Assembly (NCBI RefSeq): GCF_910589235.1
Contig: NC_060956.1
Span: 21,728,973 to 21,792,972, forward strand
Source of the DNA: Vespa crabro
Taxonomy: Eukaryota; Arthropoda; Insecta; Hymenoptera; Vespidae
Direction of reading: 5' to 3'
Length of the DNA stretch: 64,000 nt
The stretch's first letter is position 1. Every line of letters starts with the position of its first letter. Below, one piece after another: positions 11,201 to 23,946 of the stretch. A program made the position numbers and the translations under genes. The notes under the pieces were generated by a model. The model was not told where the DNA came from. It saw nothing but the letters and a program-made list of their open reading frames with translations, and did no database searches.

Positions 11201-13347
11201 ATGAGTTGTTCTGTGGAATTAAGACAACGCAGACAACAGGGGATGACGGAGGATCCTCATAGACTTGCAGCAATGATGAATAAATCTCAAAGACTTGTTT
11301 TAGGACTTTTGGTTTTATTATTGGTTGATATCATTTGGGTTTCAAGCTCTGAATTGACGAAAGTAAGATTTTTATTTAATAACTGTAATATAACTTATTT
11401 ATAGTTTCAAATATTTTATACAGATTTATTTGACTTTTTTTTTTTCAATAATTGTATTTTATACGTTCAAATTTATATTTCAGTATATTTATAGAGAAGC
11501 AGCTTTTGAAAAACCATTTTTTAGTACATATATAAAAACATCCATGTTTACTCTTTATTTACTTGGTTTATGCTTTTGGCCCCCATGGCGGGATCAATGT
11601 AATAGGCCAGCGACTTATATGGTATGCGTATAAATATAAAATATTTTTTTTTGTAGGAACTATTATTGATTGGAGTGTTTACTTAAACATTAATTTTTCT
11701 TTTTCTACATTCAGTTCATAGACCCGAATGTCGAAGATGATAATTTCTACACAGAAGCTAATACAAGTTTGGTAAGAATAATTTGATATCTTGATAAATT
11801 TAATATTACTTTCAATGTATAACGTTAATTAAATTAAAATTAATAATATTTTAGAGTGATCCAACATTTGTGCCGATAAAGACACCAGATCATTGTGAAC
11901 GTTCTTCTGGTACAGAAAGCGACGATTCTTCCATTCGATCTGTAAGATTTAGCAAATTAGCAGAAGTCAGACACATGTCAGAAAGCGATGCTACAGAAGC
12001 TTTACTAGCTAGACTAAGTTATCAAGCAAGCATCAGAGCTGGGGAGCATGCTCGACGTCAAGCTAATAAATTTTCTGTTCAGAAAGTAGCTAAAATTGCA
12101 CTTATGTTTTGTTTATTTGTAAGTAATCTTATAATAATATTACAAATAATATGAATTATAATTAATTATTCATTATATGAATTTACGTTTTAGTGGTTCT
12201 TAGCAAATTACACTTATCAAATAGCATTATCTGAAACAGAAGCTAGTGTTGTCACGATACTATCTTCTACGTCGAGTTTATTCACTCTATTCCTTGCTGC
12301 CTTTTTTCCAAGTAATGGAGGAGATAAGTTTACATTATCAAAACTAGTTGCTGTATCTGTTAGCATATTTGGATTAGTGAGTTTTTTCAAATTTTTTCTA
12401 AATAGAAAGTATATTCATGATTTAAAAAAAAATTCCTTTAAAATGATAATAATATAATATGAAAAAAATGTTTCTCTTCGTTACATTATTTTCTTTTCTT
12501 CTTTTTTTTTTTTTTTTATTTTTTTTTTATTTTAGGTATTAGTCGGTCTTTCAGATTTAACGATAGAAAGTAGTAGAATACCAACAGGTATAATATTGGC
12601 TCTAGTCAGCGCATTTTTTTATGCAGCATATATTGTATTTTTGAAAAGAAAAGTCGATCACGAAGATAAAATGAATATACCAATGTTTTTTGGATTTGTG
12701 GGACTTTTCAATTTAACACTTTTGTGGCCACTATTTTTTATTCTTCATTATGGCCATTGGGAGGAATTTGAATGGCCTGATACTCATCAGTGGACATTTT
12801 TGATCATCAATGGATTAATTGGCACTGTATTAAGTGAAGTTCTTTGGCTATGGTAAAATTAAAAATATATACCAATATATTTTTTTATTTTCTAACTATA
12901 TTCATTGGTTTTTATATTACCAGGGGTTGTTTTTTGACATCATCATTAATAGCAACATTGGCTATTAGTTTAACAATGCCAATGTCAATGATAGCTGATG
13001 TTCTATTAAAAAAGGTCGAGTATCCTTGCATTTTTTACTTAGGAACCATTCCAATGCTGTTAGCATTTTTGACTGTATCTATACTATCCCATTATGATAA
13101 CTGGGATCCTGTTATGGATTTAATAAAGAGACTGTATCTCTGGATTTGTCGAAAGAACAGATCTACAAGGTACCCATAGCTATATAATTTCTATAAATAA
13201 AATAACAAATATAATAATTACATATTCTTATAAGAAAAATATTATATAAATTAATAAATTATACTGGTATTTTACAGGATACCAGATCTTGAAGCAGAAC
13301 AGACAGAATCACTCATAGGAATAAATAATGGTGAGCACGAAGCTTGA
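11201..13347 (+). CDS. SLC35F5: Solute carrier family 35 member F5
   Basis: A multi-pass transporter of the drug/metabolite (nucleotide-sugar transporter-like) superfamily; the substrate of F5 is not settled. Eight exons: 11201-11362, 11484-11621, 11715-11771, 11855-12118, 12194-12376, 12536-12852, 12924-13169 and 13278-13347, all in phase, 478 residues (human about 523). TM1 is RLVLGLLVLLLVDIIWVSSS; a Ser/Asp-rich cytosolic loop (SGTESDDSSIRSVRF) follows TM2; the core reads WFLANYTYQIALSETEASVV and ILSSTSSLFTLFLAAFFPS, the most conserved block of the F5 family. About ten membrane helices are visible. The downstream acceptor and final short exon end in GEHEA. A second in-frame Met (MTEDPH, residue 15) could also start translation. 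Its neighbour TAK1 is convergent. Confidence 0.95.
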
Positions 13348-13855
13348 TTCGACAATAAAAGCAGTCGCATAATGCAAATGTTTTCTGTAAATCTCTACAA
13401 AGGTAATCTATATTTTGTTTATGTCTAAAGCCATTTTATAAACGATATATGCTAAGTTCAAACATTCTTTATATATGTATAAACATACATGATATACTGA
13501 TATATACATATATATCTATGTATGTATATATCAGTATTCTAAGAAGCAATTGTTAATCATAAAATATCTTGACAAATTTATGTTTATCGTGAAAAAATGA
13601 TAATAGAAGAAAAAAAAACGGCTTTAACACCAATGATAGAATGAAGATATTATATAACTGGTCAAAGTAATTATAACATAAGCATTTTATCTCTTTAGTT
13701 CGCAAAAAAATATTACAATACTGCCAGACAATAATAATAATTTATTTGAAATGAAGCTTATATGTTCTTTTTTTTTAAATATTGTATATCTGTGAACTAC
13801 CTCTGTGTAAGAAAGTATTGGCATTAATCAACAATTTCATATAGTATATATATAT

Positions 13856-13900
<45 letters not shown>

Positions 13901-16900
13901 GAATTATGTTCCATCTTATCTATAATTTGATTTAGAAACAGCTTTGTATTAAGAGAATCAATAAGAGAGTATATGTTATCTAATATTTCAACTGTTTCAT
14001 AATGATTCAAAAATTCTATTTGGAGAAATACATTTTCTCTAAGGATTTGTTATATTTCATAAAGAGATAAAAGATTTTACAATATTGTTTGATTAAATAA
14101 TATTTGATTTCATTCAGAAGATTATAATGATATATAATATGTAACATAAGAACAACATAATTCAAATTATGTAAATATACTCAAAATATCATTTGATGTG
14201 CAATACTTCAATTTGTTAAACTTTATAGATGTTACAAGATACATGACTAAGTATTTTATAACGTGTTCTATTGTTGTCGTAATTTATCTTCTTTTGCTAT
14301 AATCTTATTTAATATTTTAAAAATCAAACAAATTTTTGTTACAATTCTAAAAAAGAAAAAAAAAAGAGAAGAAAAATAATCTATGCATTATGTACTTATA
14401 TTAATTTCATATTGATTGTGAGAGTTAAATATTTCTTTGACAATTTATGATTATTATCTATATGAAAATAAACAATAAAAATAATTTTCTGGACCAATTA
14501 AAAATTACAATAACAAATTTAACACAGAGAGTGGAAAACGTAATCAGTATATTACAATACATTAATTTTTTTTATATTTAATAAAAGTATTAATTAGCTT
14601 TGTATCATATTTGTTATATCTAGTCAAAATGTTTCTATTGTCACACATTCCTTTATCAGAAAGTAACTTTAATACAATTGAAATGTTATTTAAAACAATT
14701 TATATATAGAGACTTATTTTGTTATATGATTAATATCATTGGCAAGAAATGTAATATTAAGAATTTTTCCTAACCTAAGAAGTAATGCGCACAACAATTT
14801 CAATGCTATGTTGCTGGGGAAAAAAAAAAAAACAAAAAAAAAAAGAAAAGAAAAGAAACTATTGTAAAGTTTTTTAGGAATTTATTAAATATTTATTACT
14901 TTTCTAAATTTTAACTCTAGTTATACCATTCCATATGAAATATTAACATATAAATAGTACGAATGTTAAAAATATCTTGTCTAAATGTTGAGGATTATTA
15001 TTACATGATTCAAAATGGCAGTAATATTGTGATATAATATCAGTGCGCAAAAATATAATTTAATGAAATGTAAAATAAAATATCCGGATGACATATTAGA
15101 TTATAGATAAGCGTTCCTGTATCTATTATAATTGTAAATTAAATGTAAATATGAAACAATAGGTTTAAAATTAAAATTATATACATATTATATAAAATAT
15201 ACGAAATTTCATTACAAGCAATTCTATTTTCATTTTGCTACGCAACAATATTATTTATTTTGTATATATATATATATATTTTTTTTTAACTACCATTATA
15301 ATTAAAAAATAATCTTTAAAATTAATTTTTCAAAATTATAAATCAGTAAACAAGTTTCGTATTGTACCGGTAACTGAAAACTGGCGCTAGTGTTTCGTTT
15401 ATATTAAATTTTATCGCCAGGGAGAGTGCGAATAATAAGTGTTGTTGATTGCAAATTACAAAATGAAAAAATCGACAAGAAGTAATTTAAAAATTCTCTC
15501 ATTATCTTTTATGAATTAATCTTCTTTATGAATTTTGATGACTTAAGTTTAACACAACTTAGTCACAATTTGTAAAAAATTATGATTTCTCATCGATCAC
15601 GTGCCATTTTTTGCAAGTACTTTAAAAAAAAACCATGTCCATCAGTTTTTATATTTTTTGTCACTACGTATATCATAACAATAAAGTAAAACTAATAATG
15701 ATGAAAAAGTACAAGCATCTATTTAAATAAAACAAGAAAACACGGAATATATTTCTTCGCATATTTGAGGAATAAAATCACTTATATTTGAAATATTATA
15801 TCTCACGATTAATTGTTATTGTTTGTACTAAGAATTTATCAATTGTCATAAATAGCAATTTGTTTAAACTGTTATGTAAAAAATTGAAAAATATGATAAT
15901 TTGGATAAATTTTGTTTAAATTGATCTAATTAATTTTATACATTTATTAATGCTTCGTTTTATGGACTTATTACAAAAATTATTTCAAATAAAGTGTAAA
16001 AAATATGATTTATATCTTATTAGGATATAAAAGTTAATAACGTTTATGCAAATATAGTATAATAAAAAAAGCAGGTATAGGAACAGAAAGATACAAAACA
16101 AAAATGCACAAAAAATGTCTCTTTTACACAAGCATGAATATTTTTTTTTTTCATAGAAAATATATCTTTATATTGTATTAATTCGCACTATAAAATGCAT
16201 TTATCCATTAAACTACATCTTCATATGATAAAATGAAAATGTCCATACTAAAATTTATTACATAGTCTTTGCACTTCTCTAAATTCTGTCAAAATTCATT
16301 AGAATGTTTTTTTACTCTTTTATACCGTATTAACAATATATATATATATACATATATTTACATACATACATATATATATATACTCTACCTTATCCTGAGA
16401 AATTCCAAATGTTAGTATTGATAGTTAGTATTGAAAGTATATATTTTTTTTTTAATTTTATACTGTAGTAAAACGATATGATAAAAATTTCTTGAGAAGA
16501 CTAGATCAATATTAATTCAAATTCCTTAGAAAAAATAAAAAAGAAAAAAGAAAATAAAAAAAAAAAATAAAATAATTTGCTATATATGTTTGAACTTAAA
16601 AGCTTTTGCCAATATTAAACAAAGCAATAGAAGTACTTTACCATAATATACATATATTTCACAGGATTACTTTAAACATTACTACTTAACAAAAATATGA
16701 ACTTCCTTTAAATATCACACTTTGAAAATGTAAGAATACATATTATTATACATTGACTTTTAAAACTGTACAAAAAATGAAACTAAAAATTCAATTATTA
16801 AAATGTATAAGGAAGCTCTACAATATGTTATAATGCCAATATACTCTATGTCGTAATTAAAATAAAAAAAAATTGAAATAAGCGACGAAATAAACGTGCA

Positions 16901-17431
16901 TATTATTTTATCTTTACGTATTTATGCGACATATTAAGTACTTGGCCATTTTCACTCTTATTTTCTATATATTCTAAAACGAAAATATTTTATTATCAAT
17001 ATAGACATATATTTCTTAGTAGGAAAGATCTATACGTATGTTTTAGAACCGATCATTTCTTTTTTTTCTCTTTTTTTTTTTTTCTTCCTTTTTTTTCTTT
17101 TTCTACGATTCTCATATCGATATTTTAAATAGCTTATTTAGATGGTAAATTATCTTATCGTAAAACACCATAGATACTTTTAATCACTATTAAGGAACAA
17201 TCGCGGCTCAACACACGTTAGGCAGGCAATAAGCCAAGATAAATAGAGATTTAAAGGATAATAACCAATGTTAAGTTCCAAATGCAGTAAATTAATGCGA
17301 TTTGTCGAATTAAATCCGTATCGTTTCAAATTCGTAACTCCTTGTTTTATAAAAACCAAATATACCAATATATATATATATATATAAATATATATTCGAT
17401 AAAGATTCACGTTCTTGCGATTAAATAGTTT
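13348..17431. other. Convergent 4-kb spacer: SLC35F5 and TAK1 3' UTRs
   Basis: Very AT-rich, with several AATAAA motifs, TA runs (around 13845-13900, 15260-15280, 16338-16382) and A/T tracts. No frame with coding character was found. The length suggests long 3' UTRs on both sides. Confidence 0.55.
13845..13900. repeat. TA-rich microsatellite
   Basis: A TA run with short CA interruptions in the presumed SLC35F5 3' UTR. Confidence 0.9.
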
Positions 17432-18218
17432 TCAAGGATCTTGTCGCGGCACCACAACCCACCCATTATTACCAGAAACGGCAGGACTTATCGTTGGTAT
17501 ACAATTATTTACAGGATTGTTACTTGTCCTCTTGTTTTTCATTATCTCTAATTGCCGCTTTAAATTTCGATATAGCTTCACCAGAGATTCCTAAAAATTT
17601 TTATAGAATCTATATGATTTTTCTTTTCTTTTTTTTTTTTTTTATTTTTTTTTTATTTACAATTTTTTTTATACCATTACCTTTTCATCCTCTAACTTTC
17701 GTAACTCTTGCTGTTGCCGTAGATTATCTATGCTTAGATTTTTTAACATCTCATTCTTATGCTGTCCCAATAGAGCTATTTCCGTTTGTACTTTTAAATA
17801 TTCCTGCGCTAATTGTTTATGCTCTTCGAAGATTTCACGGGAACGTTCGCACGTATGGTCCGGTGTAAGAGGTCTTAAATCCGCATCTAATAGACGGTAC
17901 ACATTATCCAAGTCCTCGCTGGTAGTGCTGGTACCTGCCACATTACAGTATTCCAAATAGCTAAGTATATATATACATGTGATACATAATCAATTTATTT
18001 CGATAAAATACACAATGATAAAAAAAGAAAAAGTTCGATTACGATAAATACGAAGTTTGGTGGATAATATTTCGGGGAATTTAGGAAATACATACATAGG
18101 AAATAAAATTTAAAAAAAAAAAAAAAAAAGAAAAAAAAGAAAAAAAGAAGAAGAAAAAAAAAAGAAAAAAAAAATATTCAAAATACTCGATAGAGCGATG
18201 TACGTAAGATCGTGGTTT

Positions 18219-18259
<41 letters not shown>

Positions 18260-18334
18260 TTACATTCTCTTTATAATCATGGATTATTATATATTTTTGC
18301 TTCTTCCTTAAATTCTGTGTTTAAGAAATATATT

Positions 18335-18378
<44 letters not shown>

Positions 18379-18892
18379 TTCTTTTCGGTGTATCTTATAT
18401 ACTTTTATAATATTAATAATTGATACTCTCCAAAGAGGAACCTCAAGAAAATCTCGTTTTTATAATGGGATACTAACGCAGTAATACCCAGCAACGCTTC
18501 AAAGTGTCGGTTCCTACGATATTCGGATAATCGTCGCACATATTGTTCATCAGTTAATGATTATCGTTCCGACTTGTCCAACGAGTTTCTCCTTTTCCTT
18601 TTACATTCGAACGAGATAATCTCTGATATAATTCAATCCAATTAAGATCTTTCCAAGGAATAGATCATCGAAAAAAAAAAGCACGTCACAAAGATCATGT
18701 TCGAGGTAGAACGTCGTATCGTTGAACGATGCTTCGTTCGAGCAATGTACATCGCACAAAAAAGGGATTTCGTGAAAAATTTCAATTCAAGTGTCCGCCG
18801 TGTATCCTTTAATATAATAATAATAATAATAAAAAAAAAAAAAAAAAAAAAAAAAAATCGTTCTTCTTAACGACTCGTTTGAAAAAAAAAAC

Positions 18893-18927
<35 letters not shown>

Positions 18928-19356
18928 ACGAAGAAAGAAGAAAAGAAAAAGAAAGAAAGGAAGAAAGAAAGAGAAGAAGAAAAAAAAAGAGAAAGGGGGG
19001 AGAAACAAGAAAGAAAAGAAAAGAAAAGAAAAAAAAAGAAAAATAGGACGTTAATATCGTGATAAAAGGAATTTAATTTTGTGGATTATATTCTTGATAA
19101 CAACAACGATGTGGCTCGTGTTTCGCGCTGGATAATTCGTGGACGTTAAGGTGCTCCTCCGCAGGGAGTCGGCTCTCTACTAAACAAACGAAGTTCTATA
19201 TCGGGGATGCTGACTCAACCACACCTGCTTCTAAATACTCCCCTACCATACTTCTCCCTGAGAAGGGGAACACCACACCACACATCGCTACATATACGCG
19301 AGAGCCAAGAACAAAACGTGTTCACCGCCTTGATTCATCCTCGAGAATCTTAGAAC

Positions 19357-19440
<84 letters not shown>

Positions 19441-22400
19441 TTTTCTCTCTTCGTCTTGTCATCGTTCTCTTCGTTGTCGTCTTTGCCTTAGCCGTCGTCA
19501 CAACGTGCCAGTCAAGTGCGAGTCCGCGCAACCTACCGATTAGCCCGTTGGTTTAAATTTAGTGTACACCGCATCACTCTCTTTTTCTTTCTCTTTTTCT
19601 CTCTCTCTCTCTTTCTCTCTCAAGTCTTTGTGGGCCCTTTGCCAGGGTACACCCATATATATTCTATTAATTTTCTAGATTCCGAGTATACGATCACTAT
19701 ATGATATCTTGTATTTTTCAACGGCATCATTCTCTATTTCTTTTTGTTTTTCTTTCTTATTTTTTTGTTCTTCTTTCCTTTCTTTTTTTTTTTTTTTATC
19801 ACATCTCATCTCGTAAAATTATCGGAAATTTTCTTCTTCTTCATAATTTTGACTTTTTTTTTCTTTTGTTTTCTTTTTCCCCCTTTGTAATTAAAGTAAA
19901 ATCCTCGGAAAGATTCTACTTCGATCTCGAAATTGTTCGATCCAGATATTTAACAGAAGATAATAGTAACTCAATGTGTGTATCTGAATAAAATCATTAT
20001 TATTCATGGTCACTTTTAAACGTTGTTTGAATTCAAGATATTCTCTTTTACGTATTCACCACATCACACTGTGATTGCATTTTGTGAATGTTCTTCATTG
20101 CAAATGCTCAAATGCTCGAAAATATCCTCGATCATTTCTGCTACCAGGTTTTATCGATGGATTGATGCAGATTTTATGATACCGGAAATGAATCGAAAGG
20201 AAATTTTACGATTGACGTCTAACAAAAATAAACACAAAATCCATCTTAAATGATATTCGTATCGATCGTAAATCCTCGTATCACACACGGACATGGGTAA
20301 TTATATTATCGATTCATTATTATATCTATTTTTAAGGAAATTAAAGAAGGAATTGAAATTTGTTAAGTACTTATTGGTAAAGGATTAATGAATATATAGT
20401 TATCGTTAAATCTTTTAATTGAACATGGCTAGAATACTTACCACGAATTGTTTTCTTTGTCTTTTGTACCATTTTATCTAAACCAGCCATATTACGAATC
20501 TCCCATGACGAATCTGAAAAATTACTAAGTTCCCATGCATCCTAAAATATAACAAAATGACTATTAATATATATTCGTTATGAGAATTACTTTTTCTTTG
20601 TCCTTTTCTTTTTTTTTTTTTTTTTTTTTTTTTTAAGCATCAGGGTACCAACCGTATCACAGTTAACGTGTAACGGGGTCATACTGGATTCACTTTGTGG
20701 TAAAATAAATTGTCTATCGCCTCGTTGTATTATTGGTGTCGTGTATAGAGCGTCTTTCACGTTACGATTTGTATTATCGATGGATGATATACTTTGGGAT
20801 ATTATAGGATTACATTGCGGTATTGATCTCTTTATTTGCGATGAGGAATGCGTTAATGCATTGTTAGGGGACTGTTGAGAAGTTACTGGATACGAATTAA
20901 GTTCATCATCCGTTCCATCATCCGTTTGTTTGACAGATGATGTAACATTTGGACATATTGTTCCATTCATAACTGATCCATTTATCCGAGTATCTAAGGT
21001 CGTTACCATATCTAAAATATCATCTTTCGTATCTTCATTACCATCGATATCATCTGCTTCGCTACCTGCTCAATTATATATATATATATATTTATATAAT
21101 TCTAATGTTACAAAATTGTTAATGATACAATGTGAATACAATTATTTAATAATATAACATACCCAAGGAATATTCAACAGGGTCTAAATTATTGTTGAAA
21201 AATTCAAATAGAATCGTCATAATTCTCACCACTTCATCCATCGAAGGTCTGTCTTCTGGACATTTCTGCCAACATCTGACATTAACACGTTTCAAAGATT
21301 ATGATAGCGCAGAAATGTAATACAAACATTTTCAAACATTATATGATACTTTGCTATAATTATCTCACCTGGTCATTAATTCTTCAATGGGTCTTGGACA
21401 ACCTTCTATCAATGGTGGTCTTTGCCCTATGTGCACAGCCCACATTATTCTATACGCTGATGCACCAATTTCATCGAAAGGTTTTTTACGTGAAAGAACT
21501 TCCCATAAAATGACGCCCCAACTAAATACATCACATTTTTCGGTATATCTTGAACCTTCAAATACTTCCGGTGCCATCCATGCTGCTGAACCTTTATTGT
21601 TAGTCATATAAGTATTCAAATCACAGGCTGTACCAAAATCACAAATTTTAAGCGTTTGCCCACCCATGACTAGCAATAGATTTGGTGGCTTTAAATCCCT
21701 ATTAATTACAAATATACATTAGTTTCTTCTATATTAACTTAATCAAAAGGATTTCATCTAATTTACCTATGAATTAATGGTTTAGGCTTCATATTATGAA
21801 GATATGCTACACCACGTGCACATTGAAGAGCCCAGCTCATTGCATGACTAGCAGTATAGCGCGGTTGTGGATTACAATGAAGAACTATAATGTATATACA
21901 AAGAGATATAATTTTTACATATACATAAAAAGAAAAAAAAAAAGAAAAGAAAAAAGAAATAATTATAATATAGAGTACCATTGTATAATGATCCACCTTC
22001 TGCATATTCCATTACCAAACATACTGGATTTTTAGTACACGCACCATATAATTTGACAATATTAGGATGAAAGACTCTTGACAATTGCCTTACTTCTACC
22101 GTGAAAGCTTTTCTTTCACCCTCTGAATTTATATGTTTTACAGCAACATATTGACCTCGCCACTTTCCTTTCCATACAACTCCAAAGGATCCCTTACCAA
22201 CTACCTGTCGTTAAAACCATAAAACGAATCAAACTAGCATTATAATATAATAATAAATTTCACTTTCACAGTTTTATACATATATGTAAATATGTATAAA
22301 ATTATATAAATTTATTATATATATATATATATATATATAATAAATTATTTATTCGTGCATAGCAATATACTTAACGAAAAGTGCACGGTTCAAAAAATTA

Positions 22401-22656
22401 ACATTTGAGGTTATTTTTGATTATAAATATATTCTACTTCGTAGAAACGATATATTACAAATAAAGCAAAATTTTTATTAACTAATATTCCAAAATGTTA
22501 CAAATCTCCCGATGAACTCGTCAACAGGAAATCTATAAAAAACATAAACGAACGCAATATGATTGAATAGAAAACTACCTGCTCTCTTTCAATTTCAGTG
22601 TAATCAATTTCTTCAATGAACTGTTGCTGATGGCCGGTTATTTCTCTGTTCGCCAT
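17432..22656 (-). CDS. Tak1: TGF-beta-activated kinase 1 (MAP3K7)
   Basis: A cytosolic MAP3K that relays immune (IMD) and stress signals to IKK and JNK with TAB2. Exons in transcript order: 22579-22656, 21979-22204, 21767-21884, 21369-21698, 21163-21275, 20653-21065, 20442-20541, 17681-17934 and 17432-17590; 596 residues, close to human TAK1 (606). Kinase motifs in order: GKGSFGVVWKG loop (from residue 29), VAVKH lysine, HRDLKPPN (about 140), DFGTACDLNTYMTNNKGSAA activation loop and WAVHIGQRPPL. A Ser/Thr/Asn-rich linker of about 140 residues follows, then the coiled-coil TAB-binding C-terminus (FEEHKQLAQEYLKVQTEIAL). Two weak spots: the exon 6 donor is GTTGGT, and the exon 8 acceptor CAG|GTACC at 17935 was chosen because it restores phase; the acceptor at 17961 would not. 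The 2.5-kb intron before exon 8 is full of repeats. Confidence 0.94.
18222..18258. repeat. (GA)n microsatellite
   Basis: A GA run with one AA interruption near its right end, in the large TAK1 intron. Confidence 0.95.
18340..18377. repeat. (TA)n microsatellite
   Basis: About 19 TA units in the large TAK1 intron. Confidence 0.95.
19359..19440. repeat. (CT)n microsatellite
   Basis: About 40 CT units with one GT interruption; among the longest CT runs in the window, inside the less AT-rich block of the TAK1 intron. GAGA-type factors bind such tracts in insects; binding here is untested. Confidence 0.95.
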
Positions 22657-23388
22657 CGCACACAGTCCACATTACATTGTTATGATGGCACATTTAACCG
22701 ATCAAGAAAACTAATGCACAAATGTTTACTTAAACTGGCCTCAGACTGCCTTGCCATTTGCCATTTTCAATATCAGACCTTGTACCATGGAATACTAGAC
22801 AAAATGAACAGAAACTAAAATATATGCACCACGATTGTGGCGCTATCGAGTAGTCAAAATGATAACTATTTATGAATATGAGTTCAAAAATGAATTATTA
22901 TTAAATAAAAATATTCCATAAATCCTATCAGTTATATATCTATATTGAATGATTTAAAAATCATATAATTCTACTAATACGATACTAATTATTGATTTCT
23001 ATTCATTAATTTATCGATTCTTAATAAATTTACTTCATAAGGAATATCTACACCTACACATACATTGCGTTATTATATATACACTATACAGATCCATGCA
23101 GAAATGTATACGACGAACATAACCTCTATATTAATTATTTATGTTAAACGTTGATCAAAAATTTCTTTGACTCACGGTCAATTATAATTTGTTATTATTA
23201 TTTTTCTTTTAATTTGAAAACGTGTGAAATTGAAATTATACTGTAAAAATATATTTTGAGGTATTTCTTTGTAATTTAAAACTATAAATTTGTGTTTATT
23301 ATTAAAAAAATAATATTGTTTTGTGTATATAAAATTCATTAACATTATAGGTATATAAATATTGGATTTAATATAACAAAAAAGTGTG
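22657..23388. other. Divergent spacer: TAK1 and small membrane protein promoters
   Basis: About 730 bp between two start codons. Near 22836 it holds GTGGCGCTATCGAG, a GC-bearing patch that stands out from the AT-rich surroundings and is probably part of the TAK1 promoter. No coding frame was seen. Confidence 0.5.
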
Positions 23389-23785
23389 ATGCTTGTTCTT
23401 CGTGGAATTCAAAATACAAATTCCTTTATTTTACTGGGTGGCCTTCTTCTATGTCTTGTGTTAACAATTCAAATCAAACAAATTTATATCAATAATCAAA
23501 AATATAATCGTTATTTAGGATACGAACAATATGTATGATTTTTCCATTTACTTTTCCTTAAAATTTTTAATAATTATAATCATTCGACTTTTACCTGACG
23601 GCAATTTATATTTTTACTAGATCAATGAAATATCCAAAGAATTGAAGATGGTTGAAAAGACTGCCAATAAATCGTCGATATATGTACATCATTTAAATGA
23701 GATACTTTTTAAACATCGTGAAAAAGATATGAAAAATGCTTCACTGTCACGAATAGCAAAATTAATACGAGGAGAAACAAGCTGA
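23389..23785 (+). CDS. Uncharacterised small single-pass membrane protein
   Basis: Two exons, 23389-23532 and 23621-23785, joined by GTATGA and TTTTTACTAG with phase 0, give 102 residues. I do not recognise the family. After a short N-terminus (MLVLRGIQNTN) there is one hydrophobic segment (SFILLGGLLLCLVLTIQI, about residues 12-29), then a Tyr/Asn-rich stretch and a charged, probably helical tail (ISKELKMVEKTANKSSIYVH, ending RGETS). The positive residue before the segment and the long polar tail after it would fit a signal anchor or a tail in the lumen or cytosol; topology is not decided. An AATAAA follows at about 23873. The exons are too short to stand out as long open frames, which is why such a gene is easily missed. 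It is divergent from TAK1 and convergent with SGSH. Confidence 0.7.
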
Positions 23786-23946
23786 AATAAATCAAAGAGA
23801 TGTAACAAGATATTTTTTAAATATTTTTGTATATTTGTAAATATGTATATAGATTAAATATAAAATGTAGAAATAAACTTTTACCACCAGATTATATTAT
23901 TTAGGACGTAACAAAATTAATGAGTAAAAAAAAAAGATCATATCTT

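Larger units (their letters stand above)
17935..20441 (-). other. Large TAK1 intron rich in simple repeats
   Basis: It contains long A/T, GA and CT tracts, and a block at about 19080-19560 that is clearly less AT-rich, with CpG-containing sequence on both sides of a CT run. That block could be an internal promoter or 5' exon of another transcript. A second, less AT-rich patch lies at about 20060-20230. I could not build a supported exon from either. Confidence 0.45.

Noticed and set aside
19322..19531. Arg/Glu repeat open frame
   Set aside because: It is a translated CT/GA microsatellite, and the matching frames at 34166-34547 and 53011-53343 are of the same origin.
20068..20137. Possible 70-bp TAK1 micro-exon on the minus strand that would reconcile phase with an acceptor at 17961
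   Set aside because: Its acceptor lacks a pyrimidine tract and its donor GTGATG is weak. Using the CAG|GT acceptor at 17935 for exon 8 restores phase without an extra exon.
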